DNA from: Sporosarcina sp. HYO08
GTDB taxonomy: Bacteria; Bacillota; Bacilli; Bacillales_A; Planococcaceae
Length of the DNA stretch: 64,000 nt
Direction: 5' to 3'
Assembly (NCBI RefSeq): GCF_001563475.1
Contig: NZ_LPUT01000028.1
Span: forward strand, 331,923-395,922
Part shown: positions 41,103-51,591 of the stretch, one piece after another
Position numbering within the stretch: position 1 is the first letter of the stretch
How the letters are laid out: every line of letters begins with the position of its first letter
Made by a program: the position numbers and the translations under genes
The notes under the pieces: model-generated
What the model was told of the DNA's origin: nothing
The model's database searches: none
Seen by the model: the letters and a program-made list of their open reading frames with translations, nothing else

Positions 41103-42371
41103 ATGATTTTGAACGAATTTGATGATGCACTTCTAGAAACAGTAGAAGCAATTGAAGAAAAGTTAACCCCTTATTTTAAAGACATTGAAAAAACTGCTTT
41201 TTACAATCAACGGAAAGTGCTTCGGGCATTCCGAAAAAATATGGTCAGTGATTTTCATTTGAACGGCTCAACAGGATATGGCTATGACGACAGTGGCCGT
41301 GATGTTTTGGAGCAAGTGTATGCAGATGTGTTTGGTGCAGAAGCATGCCTCGTTCGAAATCAAATTATATCGGGCACGCATGCGATTTCTATTAGCTTAT
41401 TTGGGATTTTGCGACCGGGCGATGAATTACTTTATATAACAGGCAAACCGTATGATACATTAGATTCAATCGTTTCAGGGCATGGAAAAGATACAGGATC
41501 GTTGGAAGATTACGGAATTTCCTATCAACATATTCATTTAAACGAAGATGGTTCGGTTAATTTTGATGAAGTGGCTAAAAACATGCACGGCAAGACGAAA
41601 ATGATTGGCATTCAGCGCTCAAAAGGCTATTCAGATCGTCCATCATTTACCGTTAGTGAAATAGCGGAAATGGTACAAAAAGTAAAAGCAATCGATCCGG
41701 AAGTGATTGTGTTCGTTGATAACTGTTACGGGGAATTTGTAGAGGTCAATGAACCAACAGACGTTGGGGCAGATATTATGGCGGGTTCACTCATTAAAAA
41801 CCCGGGTGGCGGACTTGTCCGAACAGGCGGTTATATCGCGGGACGGGCAGATCTCGTAGAAAAATGTGCCTATCGGATGACATCGCCGGGGCTCGGTGCA
41901 GAAGCCGGCGCATCCCTCGATACGTTGCTTGAAATGTATCAAGGTTTTTTCCTTGCGCCGCATATTGTGAGTCAATCGGTGAAAGGTGCGTTATTTACGG
42001 CTGCGCTTTTAGAAAGCCATGGATTGAAGACGACGCCTCATTATACCGAAAAACGAACAGACTTAATTCAATCTGTGTCATTTCAAACAGCCCAGCAAAT
42101 GATTGCTTTTTGTCAAACGATTCAAGAAAATTCGCCGATTAATGCGCATTATGCGCCGGAGCCATCTTATATGCCAGGCTATACGGACGATGTCATTATG
42201 GCGGCAGGCACATTTATTCAAGGGTCTAGTATTGAACTAACTGCAGATGGTCCGATTAGGCCGCCATACACGGCATATGTACAAGGCGGATTGACGTATG
42301 AACACGTAAAAGCAGCTGTCATGTCGTCCGTTGGAAAGTTAGTAAGTGAAAACTTAATGTTGGAAGACTGA
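41103..42371 (+). CDS. ynbB: YnbB, PLP-dependent methionine gamma-lyase/aluminium-resistance family
   Basis: Fold-type I PLP enzyme of the DUF1373-like YnbB family; the cofactor lysine is in GSLIKNPGGG (about residue 233), with the aspartate in VFVDNCYGEF. 422 residues. In B. subtilis the glutamine regulator and synthetase (glnR-glnA) follow; they are not in this window. The catalysed reaction is not settled. Confidence 0.9.
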   Translation: MILNEFDDALLETVEAIEEKLTPYFKDIEKTAFYNQRKVLRAFRKNMVSDFHLNGSTGYGYDDSGRDVLEQVYADVFGAEACLVRNQIISGTHAISISLFGILRPGDELLYITGKPYDTLDSIVSGHGKDTGSLEDYGISYQHIHLNEDGSVNFDEVAKNMHGKTKMIGIQRSKGYSDRPSFTVSEIAEMVQKVKAIDPEVIVFVDNCYGEFVEVNEPTDVGADIMAGSLIKNPGGGLVRTGGYIAGRADLVEKCAYRMTSPGLGAEAGASLDTLLEMYQGFFLAPHIVSQSVKGALFTAALLESHGLKTTPHYTEKRTDLIQSVSFQTAQQMIAFCQTIQENSPINAHYAPEPSYMPGYTDDVIMAAGTFIQGSSIELTADGPIRPPYTAYVQGGLTYEHVKAAVMSSVGKLVSENLMLED

Positions 42372-42384
42372 CAACCTAATAAAT

Positions 42385-42419
42385 AAAAAACAGGTGAGAA
42401 AATTTTCACCTGTTTTTTT
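42385..42419. terminator. Bidirectional terminator for ynbB and lexA
   Basis: AACAGGTGA...TCACCTGTT stem, A6 on one side and T7 on the other. Confidence 0.9.
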
Positions 42420-42428
42420 GTTATGAAA

Positions 42429-43049
42429 TTACTGTATCATTCGATAGACGCCAACAACTTTTCCGAGAATGGAAACGTGATCTACGATAATTGGATCCAT
42501 CGAAGAGTTTTCTGGCTGAAGACGGAAGTAGTCCTTTTCTTTGAAAAAACGTTTAACGGTTGCTTCATCTTCCTCCGTCATAGCGACAACAATCTCACCA
42601 TTGCTGGCAGTGTTCTGTTGTTTTACCACGACGTAATCCCCATTTAAAATGCCAGCTTCCATCATACTGTCTCCAACAATTTCCAACATGTAAAGCTTGT
42701 CCTCCGTCGTGCCGAAAGATTCCGGGAGAGGGAAGTATTCTTCAATGTTTTCAATAGCGGTAATCGGAAGTCCCGCTGTCACTTTTCCAACGAGTGGAAC
42801 ATTGAGGACGCCGGGCTTTGGCGCACCTATGCCGTCTGGATCGAGCACTTCAATTGCCCGCGGCTTTGTCGGATCCCGTCTAATGTATCCTTTACTTTCC
42901 AGACGGGCTAAATGTCCATGAACTGTGGAACTGGACGCAAGACCGACCGCTTCTCCAATTTCCCGGACAGATGGCGGATACCCTTTTTTTCTAACTTCAT
43001 CTTTGATGAACGATAAAATATCTTCTTGTCTTTTTGAAATCTTTTTCAT
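42429..43049 (-). CDS. lexA: LexA repressor
   Basis: SOS repressor. Winged-helix DNA-binding domain (residues 1-70), self-cleavage site A92-G93 (KVTAGLP), catalytic S128 (GDSMM) and K166 (ATVKRFF). 206 residues from ATG 43049 with GAGAGGTG ahead; the frame is open further upstream but homologues start here. Divergent from yneA with LexA sites between. Confidence 0.97.
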   Translation of the reverse strand: MKKISKRQEDILSFIKDEVRKKGYPPSVREIGEAVGLASSSTVHGHLARLESKGYIRRDPTKPRAIEVLDPDGIGAPKPGVLNVPLVGKVTAGLPITAIENIEEYFPLPESFGTTEDKLYMLEIVGDSMMEAGILNGDYVVVKQQNTASNGEIVVAMTEEDEATVKRFFKEKDYFRLQPENSSMDPIIVDHVSILGKVVGVYRMIQ

Positions 43050-43117
43050 ATCTATCACCTCTCGCGCATATTCTTTTCGGAAGAACGTCAATCGAATCCG
43101 AAAGTTTTAGTAATTTT

Positions 43118-43131
43118 AGTATAACAGACGT
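43118..43131. promoter_or_regulatory. Weak LexA box near lexA
   Basis: On the - strand CGAACGTCTGTTAT fits the SOS consensus at 11 of 14 positions. It is closer to lexA than the stronger box at 43144. Confidence 0.45.
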
Positions 43132-43143
43132 TCGTACATAAGA

Positions 43144-43157
43144 CAAACACAAGTTCG
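43144..43157. promoter_or_regulatory. LexA box in the lexA-yneA region
   Basis: CAAACACAAGTTCG (reverse CGAACTTGTGTTTG) matches the Bacillus SOS consensus at 13 of 14 positions and lies 11 bases before the yneA -35. Confidence 0.75.
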
Positions 43158-43167
43158 AAGAAAGTTG

Positions 43168-43196
43168 TTGACTTTTAAATGCCTCTTTTATAAAAT
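43168..43196 (+). promoter_or_regulatory. Promoter of yneA
   Basis: TTGACT, a 17-base spacer, TAAAAT. Confidence 0.65.
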
Positions 43197-43198
43197 GA

Positions 43199-43227
43199 GA
43201 ACAGATATTCCGTAGAACAAATATTCC
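43199..43227 (+). repeat. Tandem LexA-like half-palindromes before yneA
   Basis: GAACAGATATTCC (43199-43211) and GAACAAATATTCC (43215-43227) are direct repeats 16 bases apart, each of the form GAAC-N4-ATTC, one base from GAAC-N4-GTTC. They lie just downstream of the yneA promoter. Confidence 0.5.
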
Positions 43228-43243
43228 TAAGGGGTGTTAATAA

Positions 43244-44242
<999 letters not shown>

Positions 44243-44293
44243 TTTACCTTCAAAGTATCACTTTTTGTAATTGACAAAGATGGAGGAAAAAAT

Positions 44294-44527
44294 ATGCTCT
44301 CGCAAGATAAAATCAAAAGAATTAACGAGCTATCTAAAAAATCTAAAACAATCGGTCTATCCATTGAAGAGGCTAAAGAACAAACGAAGTTAAGGAAGGA
44401 ATATTTAGAGTCATTCCGATCCTCAATGCGCAACACGATAGAAAATGTAAAAGTGGTAGATCCAGATGGCAATGATGTAACACCCGAGAAAGTTAAACAA
44501 GCACGAAATAGCAAGTACTTACAATGA
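44294..44527 (+). CDS. ynzC: YnzC-family (DUF896) protein
   Basis: Helical 77-residue protein (KIKRINELSKKSKTIGLSIEEAKEQTKLRKEYLESFRSSMRNTI). It is the third gene of the SOS operon in B. subtilis; function unknown. GGAGGAAAAAAT precedes ATG 44294. A terminator lies between it and yneB, so read-through or a further promoter is required here. Confidence 0.93.
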   Translation: MLSQDKIKRINELSKKSKTIGLSIEEAKEQTKLRKEYLESFRSSMRNTIENVKVVDPDGNDVTPEKVKQARNSKYLQ

Positions 44528-44548
44528 TCTCTTTGCATTCCCCCTATA

Positions 44549-44578
44549 AATTGTCTAAACTAGAAGACGTAGACAATT
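44549..44578. promoter_or_regulatory. Inverted repeat upstream of tkt, candidate operator
   Basis: AATTGTCTA and TAGACAATT form perfect 9-base arms around a 12-base spacer. The left arm overlaps a possible -10 (TATAAA, 44545-44550). It could be a repressor site or a 5' hairpin of the tkt mRNA. Confidence 0.4.
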
Positions 44579-44601
44579 GACATACTGAAAGGATGTACAA
44601 A

Positions 44602-46602
44602 ATGACGCAACAGACTGACCAATTAGCGATTAATACAATCCGTACACTATCCATCGATGCGATTGAAAAAGCGAATTCTGGACACCCGGGATTGCCGATG
44701 GGGGCAGCTCCAATGGCTTATACATTGTGGACGAAACATATGCACCATAACCCGGCGAATCCAAATTGGTTCAACCGTGACCGCTTTGTTCTCTCAGCAG
44801 GACATGGTTCAATGCTCCTCTATAGTTTGCTACACCTTGGCGGCTACGACCTACCAATGGAAGAGGTTAAAAACTTTAGACAATGGGGTTCGCAAACGCC
44901 GGGACATCCTGAGTATGGCTATACAGCAGGTGTTGAAGCGACAACGGGTCCACTCGGCCAAGGAATTGGCATGGCAGTCGGTATGGCAATGGCTGAAAAG
45001 CACCTCGCTGCAACGTACAATCAACCAAACTTTGACGTAGTTGACCATTACACATACGCACTATGTGGCGATGGCGATTTAATGGAAGGTGTCGCATCGG
45101 AAGCAATTTCCCTTGCAGGACATTTACAGTTGGATAAATTGATCGTCCTCTATGATAGCAACGATATATCACTAGACGGCGAATTAAATATGTCCTTTAC
45201 AGAAAATATCCAAAAACGTTTTGAATCTTACGGTTGGAACTATATCCGTGTTGAAGATGGCAATAATGTTGGTCTGATCTCTAAAGCCATTGAAGAAGCA
45301 AAAGGTAACCCTGGCGGCCCTACAATCATTGAAGTAAAAACAGTCATTGGTTACGGCTCACCGAACAAATCCGGCAAATCAGACGTCCACGGTGCACCGC
45401 TTGGCGAAGATGAAATGAAGTTAACGAAAGAATATTATAAGTGGACATTTGAAGAAGATTTCCACGTGCCTGATGGCGTTTATGAAACATTCCAAGAAGC
45501 AGCTAAAAAGCTTGGGGCAGACAAAGAACAGCAATGGAATGACTTGTTTAAACAATATGAAGAAGCGCATGCAGATCTTGCAAAGCAACTGAACGATGCA
45601 ATTGAAGGAAAGCTTCCGGAAGGTTTTGAGGAGGCATTGCCAACATATGAAGCAGGTACATCGCACGCAACGCGTTCCGCTTCTGGCGATCTAATCAATG
45701 CGATTGCAAAAGCTGTGCCATCTTTCTTCGGCGGAAGTGCGGACTTAGCGGGTTCAAACAAAACGACGATTAAAGATGCGGGCGATTTCTTGCCTGGTGA
45801 TTATGCAGGACGTAATATTTGGTTCGGTGTTCGTGAATTTGCAATGGGTGCAGCGCTTAACGGTATGGCGCTTCACGGCGGATTAAAAGTGTTCGGCGGA
45901 ACGTTCTTTGTCTTTAGCGACTACGTTCGTCCGGCGATTCGACTTTCAGCGCTTATGGGAATGCCAGTAACGTATGTGTTTACACATGACAGTATTGCTG
46001 TTGGAGAAGATGGGCCGACACATGAGCCGGTCGAACATCTTTCCTCGCTGCGCGCAATGCCGGGATTGTCTGTTATTCGCCCAGCAGATGCAAACGAGAC
46101 AGCGGCTGCTTGGAAAATTGCTGTTGCTTCGGAAAAAACACCAACAGTACTTGTATTGTCCCGTCAAAACTTGAAGGTATTACCGAAATCTGGCGAATTG
46201 GCGATGGATGGCGTTCAAAAGGGCGCGTATGTCATTTCGCCGGCAACGAAAGAAAAGCCAGATGCCATTTTACTTGCAACTGGTTCAGAAGTGAATTTGG
46301 CTGTTTCTGCACAGCAGCAATTGCTTGCAGAAGGGATTGATGCTTCTGTTGTGTCTATGCCTTCATGGGATCTTTTTGAAAAGCAAGACGCTGCTTACAA
46401 GCAGTCGGTTTTACCAAAAGATGTGAAAAAACGTTTGGCAATCGAAATGGGTGCTTCTCTCGGCTGGCATAAATATGTCGGAGACGAAGGCGATGTATTA
46501 GCGATTGATACATTCGGTGCAAGTGCGCCAGGAGAAACTGTCATTCGCGAATATGGCTTTACAGAAGAGAATGTTGTTTCTAAAGTAAAAGAACTTCTAT
46601 AA
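44602..46602 (+). CDS. tkt: Transketolase
   Basis: Thiamine-diphosphate enzyme of the pentose phosphate pathway, 666 residues. N-terminal [28 protein letters not shown]/Mg motif [19 protein letters not shown]...NDISLDG, central pyrimidine domain ([30 protein letters not shown]) and a C-terminal domain. ATG 44602 with AAAGG spacing of 9. Confidence 0.98.
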   Translation: MTQQTDQLAINTIRTLSIDAIEKANSGHPGLPMGAAPMAYTLWTKHMHHNPANPNWFNRDRFVLSAGHGSMLLYSLLHLGGYDLPMEEVKNFRQWGSQTPGHPEYGYTAGVEATTGPLGQGIGMAVGMAMAEKHLAATYNQPNFDVVDHYTYALCGDGDLMEGVASEAISLAGHLQLDKLIVLYDSNDISLDGELNMSFTENIQKRFESYGWNYIRVEDGNNVGLISKAIEEAKGNPGGPTIIEVKTVIGYGSPNKSGKSDVHGAPLGEDEMKLTKEYYKWTFEEDFHVPDGVYETFQEAAKKLGADKEQQWNDLFKQYEEAHADLAKQLNDAIEGKLPEGFEEALPTYEAGTSHATRSASGDLINAIAKAVPSFFGGSADLAGSNKTTIKDAGDFLPGDYAGRNIWFGVREFAMGAALNGMALHGGLKVFGGTFFVFSDYVRPAIRLSALMGMPVTYVFTHDSIAVGEDGPTHEPVEHLSSLRAMPGLSVIRPADANETAAAWKIAVASEKTPTVLVLSRQNLKVLPKSGELAMDGVQKGAYVISPATKEKPDAILLATGSEVNLAVSAQQQLLAEGIDASVVSMPSWDLFEKQDAAYKQSVLPKDVKKRLAIEMGASLGWHKYVGDEGDVLAIDTFGASAPGETVIREYGFTEENVVSKVKELL

Positions 46603-46614
46603 TGAATCACTGAG

Positions 46615-46652
46615 AAAAAGCTGCTCCCGATTTTTTACGGAGCAGCTTTTTA
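46615..46652 (+). terminator. Terminator after tkt
   Basis: AAAAGCTGCTCC / GGAGCAGCTTTT perfect stem followed by T. Confidence 0.9.
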
Positions 46653-46778
46653 ATGACCATTTCGAAGATCTGTTAATGGAATCGAACCTTTCCGACAATA
46701 ATAGTGCCGTTCTATTCCGTAATGCGACACCCTTTTCACCAAAAAAGTAGTACGCTATTTTGAAGGGGGGTGGCGACG

Positions 46779-47228
46779 ATGCGGTCATATGATATTTATA
46801 ATGTAAAAGAACAATATCACGCTTACATGATTGGGCGGGAGAAACTTCTGTATGAGCTGTTAAAGGAAGATGAACAAGAAAATACGTTACAGGAAGTTCA
46901 TTATTTATGTGAACGTCTGGAAGGTGCAGCGATCGAAGACGCAGTCATTACAAATTTAGGAAAAGGATTCGCGTCGATCGAACAAGGAGATAAGAAATTC
47001 AAATTGACACATCCCGTCAAAGGATCTATTGTCATTTCTGTTTCGTCTTATGCTTTAACTGTCGTCTGTGATGGATCCCGCATGCTCGATCTTGACTTAT
47101 TTGTAGCATTATCAGGAATGAATGATCGTTTTTTTGCAGTGATGGATGGCTATGGGGAATGGGGCTGGCTAAAACCAGTCAAATATACAAATCTGCGCGT
47201 GAGTAGAGAAAATGTGGCATTTTATTGA
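46779..47228 (+). CDS. sirA: Sporulation inhibitor of replication SirA (YneE)
   Basis: 149-residue protein at the yneE position between tkt and yneF. Similarity to B. subtilis SirA is modest but includes the N-terminal Y-x-GRE-hydrophobic pattern (YMIGREKLLYELL) and the C-terminal FFAVMDG...WGWLKPVK motif. SirA binds DnaA domain I at the start of sporulation to block new rounds of replication. ATG 46779 has AAGGGGGG at the correct distance. Confidence 0.75.
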   Translation: MRSYDIYNVKEQYHAYMIGREKLLYELLKEDEQENTLQEVHYLCERLEGAAIEDAVITNLGKGFASIEQGDKKFKLTHPVKGSIVISVSSYALTVVCDGSRMLDLDLFVALSGMNDRFFAVMDGYGEWGWLKPVKYTNLRVSRENVAFY

Positions 47229-47254
47229 TCCGTAGAAGAGATCCATTTTACATA

Positions 47255-47294
47255 GCGGCATTTCGTTCAAATTCAAACGAAATGTCGTTTTTTT
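47255..47294 (+). terminator. Terminator after sirA
   Basis: GCGGCATTTCGTT / AACGAAATGTCGT stem and T7. Confidence 0.85.
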
Positions 47295-47336
47295 CGTGTG
47301 TTTGTCTATTTCAAGAAAGTATTTAAACATCGGACG

Positions 47337-47366
47337 TTGCTATTCACCTGCACTTTATTGTATAAT
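47337..47366 (+). promoter_or_regulatory. Promoter of yneF
   Basis: TTGCTA, an 18-base spacer, TATAAT. Confidence 0.6.
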
Positions 47367-47427
47367 CCAACATGGGAATAAACTCGAAATAACTCGAATA
47401 CAGGAAGTGAAGGAGGTAATAGCGCAG

Positions 47428-47670
47428 ATGGGAACGATCTGGTGGATCCTAATCGTCATCGTAGCGTTAGCCGGGGGTGTGGCACTCGGATTTTTCATCG
47501 CACGTCAATATATGATGAAATACTTACAAGAAAACCCGCCAATTAATGAAGAAATGCTTCGCATGATGATGATGCAAATGGGACAAAAGCCTTCACAGAA
47601 GAAGATTAATCAGATGATGAATCAAATGAATCGCCTAAGCGATCAACAAAAGGATAAAAAGAAACGCTAA
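47428..47670 (+). CDS. yneF: YneF, UPF0154 membrane protein
   Basis: One N-terminal membrane helix (residues 4-26) followed by the highly conserved [43 protein letters not shown]. 80 residues. Role unknown. The AAGGAGGT ribosome site is 11 bases from the ATG, slightly long. Confidence 0.93.
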   Translation: MGTIWWILIVIVALAGGVALGFFIARQYMMKYLQENPPINEEMLRMMMMQMGQKPSQKKINQMMNQMNRLSDQQKDKKKR

Positions 47671-47731
47671 TTTCTAATTGATTCATGATGTTGTTGGGGC
47701 ATAGTAACGGTATGTCTATGTTACCCCATGA

Positions 47732-47783
47732 AAAAAACCACTTTTACTGATGGAAACCAAATCAGTGAAGGTGGTTTTTTATT
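47732..47783 (+). terminator. Terminator after yneF
   Basis: AAAACCAC..TTTACTGAT / ATCAGTGAA..GGTGGTTTT long stem, T6. Confidence 0.85.
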
Positions 47784-47789
47784 AGGCTT

Positions 47790-47997
47790 AACTAATGCAA
47801 ACGTAGGTAAGCAATTTTTAGGTTGAACGAGCGAAGGCGCCTTCCGAGCGGTAGCCAACCGAACTACGAAGAGTTCGGTTTGTATAATTTCTGCGTACTT
47901 TGCAGAAATTATACAGTTAATGCCAAGAGACGGGATTATTATTATCTTGAGTATCGCAGGAGGCATCCGCAAGCGCCGAAGCGTTTTTGATGTGCAT
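47790..47997. repeat. Modular palindromic intergenic repeat, copy C
   Basis: Occupies the gap between yneF and the next - strand gene; no coding frame. Contains hairpin 1 (47882-47914) with the same AAAGTAC loop as copy A on the opposite strand but a longer 13-base stem (GTATAATTTCTGC), and hairpin 2 (47858-47879, stem ACCGAAC, loop of 8 containing CTTCG). Compared with copy A one stem pair of hairpin 2 has changed from T-A to C-G. GAAGGCGCCTTC at about 47834 is another palindrome. Outer limits are approximate. Confidence 0.65.
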
Positions 47998-48047
47998 TCT
48001 TAGTTCATCTTCTTCAGATTTCAGTTATAAATCAACACGTTTTTTGG

Positions 48048-48971
48048 TTAAGAAAAATGAAAATGTTTTAAAAATCTCTGCACTGTTTTTTCATATTCTT
48101 CTGGGTTATCGTTAAAAGATTTCGCATGGCTCCCTTTGGCGAAGAGCTTTAACATTTTGTGGTCTTGTTTCTTCTCGTACAGTTCCTCTGTCATATACGG
48201 CAAAATGAAATCATCTTCCATGCTATGGATAAATAGCATGGGAACAGAAATATTTTGAATGACATCCCGAGGGGAGACAAGCTTCGTTGTATAGCCATCA
48301 CGAATTTTTAAAAATAAGTTGGCAATCCGAATGACCATCGTTGAACGAAGCGGCGTTTCCATACGTAAAATATTTAACAGTTGTTCAGTGAAATCGGAAA
48401 AAGGACAATCGGCAATTAAGAAATTGGCTTCTGATTCATACGTACCTGCATACAAGATCATCGTTGCAGCACCCATCGATTCACCGTGAATCCCAAGAAG
48501 TGCTCTTTTTCCAATCCGTTTTCGGACAGCGTGGACAATTGTCTGCAAATCCATCTTTTCATAATAGCCAAAGCTTGTCGTTTTGCCCCCAGAATCGCCA
48601 TGTCTTCGATGGTCAAAAACGACCGAGTTAAAACCAAGCCGTTCAAAAAGCCGTGCGTATTTCATGGAATTGATTTTATTTTCTGTCACGCCATGACAAA
48701 TAATCACCGTTTTCGTCGTTTCAAGCGGCTGTAAAAAAACAGCTTTTAATCGATAACCATTTGGTGATTCAACCCACATATGCTCTTTTCGAACAAGCTC
48801 ATACCATTGCTGGTCAAATCGCTTAGCGCCAATTTCTCGTTTTAAAATGAGGTCGGTTCCCTTCAGCTTTAAAAACATCAATCGACTCGTCACTAAAAAA
48901 CCCAACACACTGAAGATTAATGCAAAAACACCTGAAACGATGCCCGTAACATAAAGGATGCGCCGTTTCAA
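48048..48971 (-). CDS. Membrane-anchored alpha/beta hydrolase (YqkD-like)
   Basis: N-terminal transmembrane helix (about residues 5-28), then an alpha/beta hydrolase core: VIICHGVTENK, FDHRRHGDSGGKT, nucleophile GESMGAA, acid in IHSMEDDFI, histidine in KGSHAKSF. 307 residues, TTG start behind GAGG. Resembles B. subtilis YqkD; the yqkE homologue lies 2.3 kb away, separated by two inserted genes. Substrate unknown. Confidence 0.82.
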   Translation of the reverse strand: MKRRILYVTGIVSGVFALIFSVLGFLVTSRLMFLKLKGTDLILKREIGAKRFDQQWYELVRKEHMWVESPNGYRLKAVFLQPLETTKTVIICHGVTENKINSMKYARLFERLGFNSVVFDHRRHGDSGGKTTSFGYYEKMDLQTIVHAVRKRIGKRALLGIHGESMGAATMILYAGTYESEANFLIADCPFSDFTEQLLNILRMETPLRSTMVIRIANLFLKIRDGYTTKLVSPRDVIQNISVPMLFIHSMEDDFILPYMTEELYEKKQDHKMLKLFAKGSHAKSFNDNPEEYEKTVQRFLKHFHFS

Positions 48972-49104
48972 TTGGCCTCAACTCCTCCTTAAAGATCATT
49001 ATAAAAAGAAGTCAAAAGAGGAGAGGGTGACCGAAAAAGTCAGCTCCCACGGCAATTTGGCAACGCATATCTCAATACGAGCCCAACACTCTTTGTTCTC
49101 CTTT

Positions 49105-50007
49105 TCATAACTGTCCATTTTGAAACAACTGATAAATACCTGTGTCGATCCTTCTAGAAATATGCGGTTCAATGACTTGGACGGCCTCACATACTTTTTT
49201 TACATCAATTCCCGTTTCGATTCCTAGTGTATCAAGCATATGGACGACATCTTCCGTTGCAACATTGCCAGTGGCTCCCGGTGCAAACGGGCATCCGCCA
49301 AGTCCCCCGGCAGATGTGTCAAATCGATCGATCCCAGCTTGCAAGGCAGCAAAGATATTCGCGATCGCCATCCGTCTTGTGTCATGAAAATGGGCTGTTA
49401 TTAAAGTATTCGGAAATTTGGATTTCAATGATTTGAATAAGTGATAGCTTTCCCGTGGGTTTGCCATTCCAATCGTATCTGCAACGCTTAATTCATCGAC
49501 GTCCATCGCTACAAATTGTTTGCAAAGTGCAATGACATCTTCTTGTTTGATCTTGCCTTCGTAAGGACAGTAAAATGCAGTGGAAATGCATGCGCGAACG
49601 AAAATGCCGTCTGCCTTAAGTTTGGCAATCACCGGTCGAAGCCTATTTATACTTTCTTGAGTCATTCGATTAATGTTTTTTCGATTAAAGGTATTGCTAA
49701 CACCTACAAACACAGCGATATTTTTTGCGCCTGCCTCAATGGCATTTTGCACACCTAACGCATTGGGGGCTAAAACAAACTGCCTGCCGAATTGTGAAAT
49801 ATTTTCGACAATTTCTTTAGCATCGGCCATTTGGGGGACCCATTTTGGTGAAACAAATGACGTAATTTCCATTTCCTGGATGCCGGAAACTTGTAAAGCA
49901 TCGATAAATGCTAGTTTTACCGCCGTGTCAACAATTTTTTTTTCATTTTGTAATCCATCTCTTGATCCGACCTCGATAATTGTCACATTCTTTGGTAAAC
50001 TAAACAT
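49105..50007 (-). CDS. Hydroxymethylglutaryl-CoA lyase (YngG/MvaB family)
   Basis: DRE-TIM metallolyase: [11 protein letters not shown] at the N-terminus, HFHDTRRMA, and the signature [22 protein letters not shown] with the catalytic cysteine. Splits HMG-CoA into acetyl-CoA and acetoacetate at the end of leucine breakdown. 300 residues. AAAGGAGGG site. Divergent from the thiolase gene with only about 75 bases between starts, so the two may be co-regulated. The other leucine-degradation genes are not here. Confidence 0.9.
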   Translation of the reverse strand: MFSLPKNVTIIEVGSRDGLQNEKKIVDTAVKLAFIDALQVSGIQEMEITSFVSPKWVPQMADAKEIVENISQFGRQFVLAPNALGVQNAIEAGAKNIAVFVGVSNTFNRKNINRMTQESINRLRPVIAKLKADGIFVRACISTAFYCPYEGKIKQEDVIALCKQFVAMDVDELSVADTIGMANPRESYHLFKSLKSKFPNTLITAHFHDTRRMAIANIFAALQAGIDRFDTSAGGLGGCPFAPGATGNVATEDVVHMLDTLGIETGIDVKKVCEAVQVIEPHISRRIDTGIYQLFQNGQL

Positions 50008-50084
50008 ATCATCCCTCCTTTAGTATATTGTATAGAAGGGATGAGTTTATAGGCAATGTTAATAGAAGAATGGGGGAAATGGAA

Positions 50085-51269
50085 TTGTCAAAAGAAGTAG
50101 TCATTGTGAGCGCGGTTCGTTCCGCAATTGGTTCATTTTTGGGAACTTTAAAAGACGTACCAGCAACAGATCTTGGGGGAGCTGTCATTAAAGAAGCTTT
50201 AGCACGCGCTGGCGTTTCTGCGGATAGCGTTGACGAAGTTATTTTAGGAAATGTACTACAAGCTGGACTAGGTCAAAACCCAGCCCGTCAAGCTGCGATC
50301 AAAGCAGGTTTGCCTGAAACAGTTCCGTCATTGACGATCAATAAAGTTTGCGGATCTGGCTTAAAAGCTGTTCACTTGGCCCGTCAAGCAATCGCTTCTG
50401 GAGAGGCTGATATTATCGTAGCTGGCGGTATGGAAAATATGAGTCAAGCACCTTACTTATTAAAAAATAGCCGAGAAGGCTTTAAGATGGGCGATCAAAA
50501 AGTAGTTGATAGCATGGTCGCTGATGGACTATGGTGTGCGTTTAATGATTACCATATGGGCATTACAGCTGAAAACCTTTGCGACCAATACGAATTGACG
50601 CGTGAACAACAGGATGAGTTTTCAGCACAGTCCCAGCAAAAAGCAACGGCTGCAATTGAAGCGGGTACATTTAAAGATGAAATTGTACCGATTGAAATTC
50701 CACAGCGTAGAGGGGAACCGATCATTTTTGATACGGATGAATACGTAAAGGCGGGTACAACAGCGGAGAAATTAAGTAAGCTTCGCCCGGCATTTAAAAA
50801 AGACGGCAGCGTAACAGCGGGCAATGCTTCAGGTATTAACGATGGAGCTGCGGCACTTGTGATCATGTCAAAAGAAAAAGCAGATGAACTTGGCTTAACA
50901 CCACTTGCAACGATCGCTGCAAATGGCAATGCGGGTGTAGACCCGTCGATCATGGGAATTGGTCCGGTTCAAGCTGTTCGAAACGCGCTTGAAAAGGCCG
51001 ATATGCAGCTTGATCAAATCGATCTTGTAGAGGCAAACGAAGCATTTGCTGCTCAAGCGCTTGCGGTTGACAAAGAGCTCGGATTCGATGCTGAAAAGTT
51101 AAATGTAAACGGTGGAGCAATCGCGCTAGGACACCCAATTGGTGCGAGCGGAGCGCGTATCCTTGTAACACTTCTACATGAAATGCAGCGCAGAGACGCT
51201 AAATCTGGGCTTGCAACGCTATGTATTGGCGGTGGCCAAGGTGTTGCGACAATCGTAACACGTCCTTAA
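50085..51269 (+). CDS. Acetyl-CoA acetyltransferase (thiolase)
   Basis: Joins or cleaves acetoacetyl-CoA. Nucleophilic cysteine at residue 89 ([11 protein letters not shown]), [13 protein letters not shown] with the histidine, and the C-terminal LCIGGGQG cysteine. 394 residues from TTG 50085, which is 8 bases after GGGGG and places C89 at the usual position; ATG 50079 is a close alternative. Acetoacetate produced by the divergent lyase could feed this enzyme after CoA transfer. Confidence 0.93.
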   Translation: MSKEVVIVSAVRSAIGSFLGTLKDVPATDLGGAVIKEALARAGVSADSVDEVILGNVLQAGLGQNPARQAAIKAGLPETVPSLTINKVCGSGLKAVHLARQAIASGEADIIVAGGMENMSQAPYLLKNSREGFKMGDQKVVDSMVADGLWCAFNDYHMGITAENLCDQYELTREQQDEFSAQSQQKATAAIEAGTFKDEIVPIEIPQRRGEPIIFDTDEYVKAGTTAEKLSKLRPAFKKDGSVTAGNASGINDGAAALVIMSKEKADELGLTPLATIAANGNAGVDPSIMGIGPVQAVRNALEKADMQLDQIDLVEANEAFAAQALAVDKELGFDAEKLNVNGGAIALGHPIGASGARILVTLLHEMQRRDAKSGLATLCIGGGQGVATIVTRP

Positions 51270-51287
51270 TGGAAAGTAGGTGAGTCT

Positions 51288-51533
51288 ATGGCGAAACATC
51301 GCAAACCGAAGCAGTCAAGTGCAAAGGGGAACGAACAGGTCACTTTGTCTGACGCACTCGGGGATGACATTCTTCAAAAGCTGCAAGCAGCAAAAAAAGA
51401 ATTGTCAGCTATAGAAGCGCAACAAGAACAAGAACGGCAAGAAAAATTGCGCCGTGAACGTAAAGAACGCGAGAAGAATAAAAGTTTTGCGGAACTTTTA
51501 GATGAATATGGCAATCATGGATCGAAGTATTAG
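51288..51533 (+). CDS. DUF3886 (YqkE-like) small charged protein
   Basis: 81 residues, mostly a Lys/Arg/Glu/Gln-rich helix (QEQERQEKLRRERKEREKNKSFAELLDE). The ending EKNKSFAELL fits the YqkE family. Unknown function; the AAAGTAGGTG site is moderate. Follows the thiolase by 18 bases. Confidence 0.75.
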   Translation: MAKHRKPKQSSAKGNEQVTLSDALGDDILQKLQAAKKELSAIEAQQEQERQEKLRRERKEREKNKSFAELLDEYGNHGSKY

Positions 51534-51566
51534 AAAAAGCATCGGCGCCCGCCGGTGCTTTTTCTA
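51532..51566. terminator. Bidirectional terminator
   Basis: AGAAAAAGCA..GGCG/GCCG..TGCTTTTTCT stem usable from both sides; separates the DUF3886 gene from corA. Confidence 0.85.
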
Positions 51567-51591
51567 TTCTTCTAAAAACTTTCCATTTGCC

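Noticed and set aside
48999..49190. Possible small - strand gene after the HMG-CoA lyase gene
   Set aside because: It overlaps the lyase C-terminus, has no ribosome site, and its composition is that of read-through DNA.
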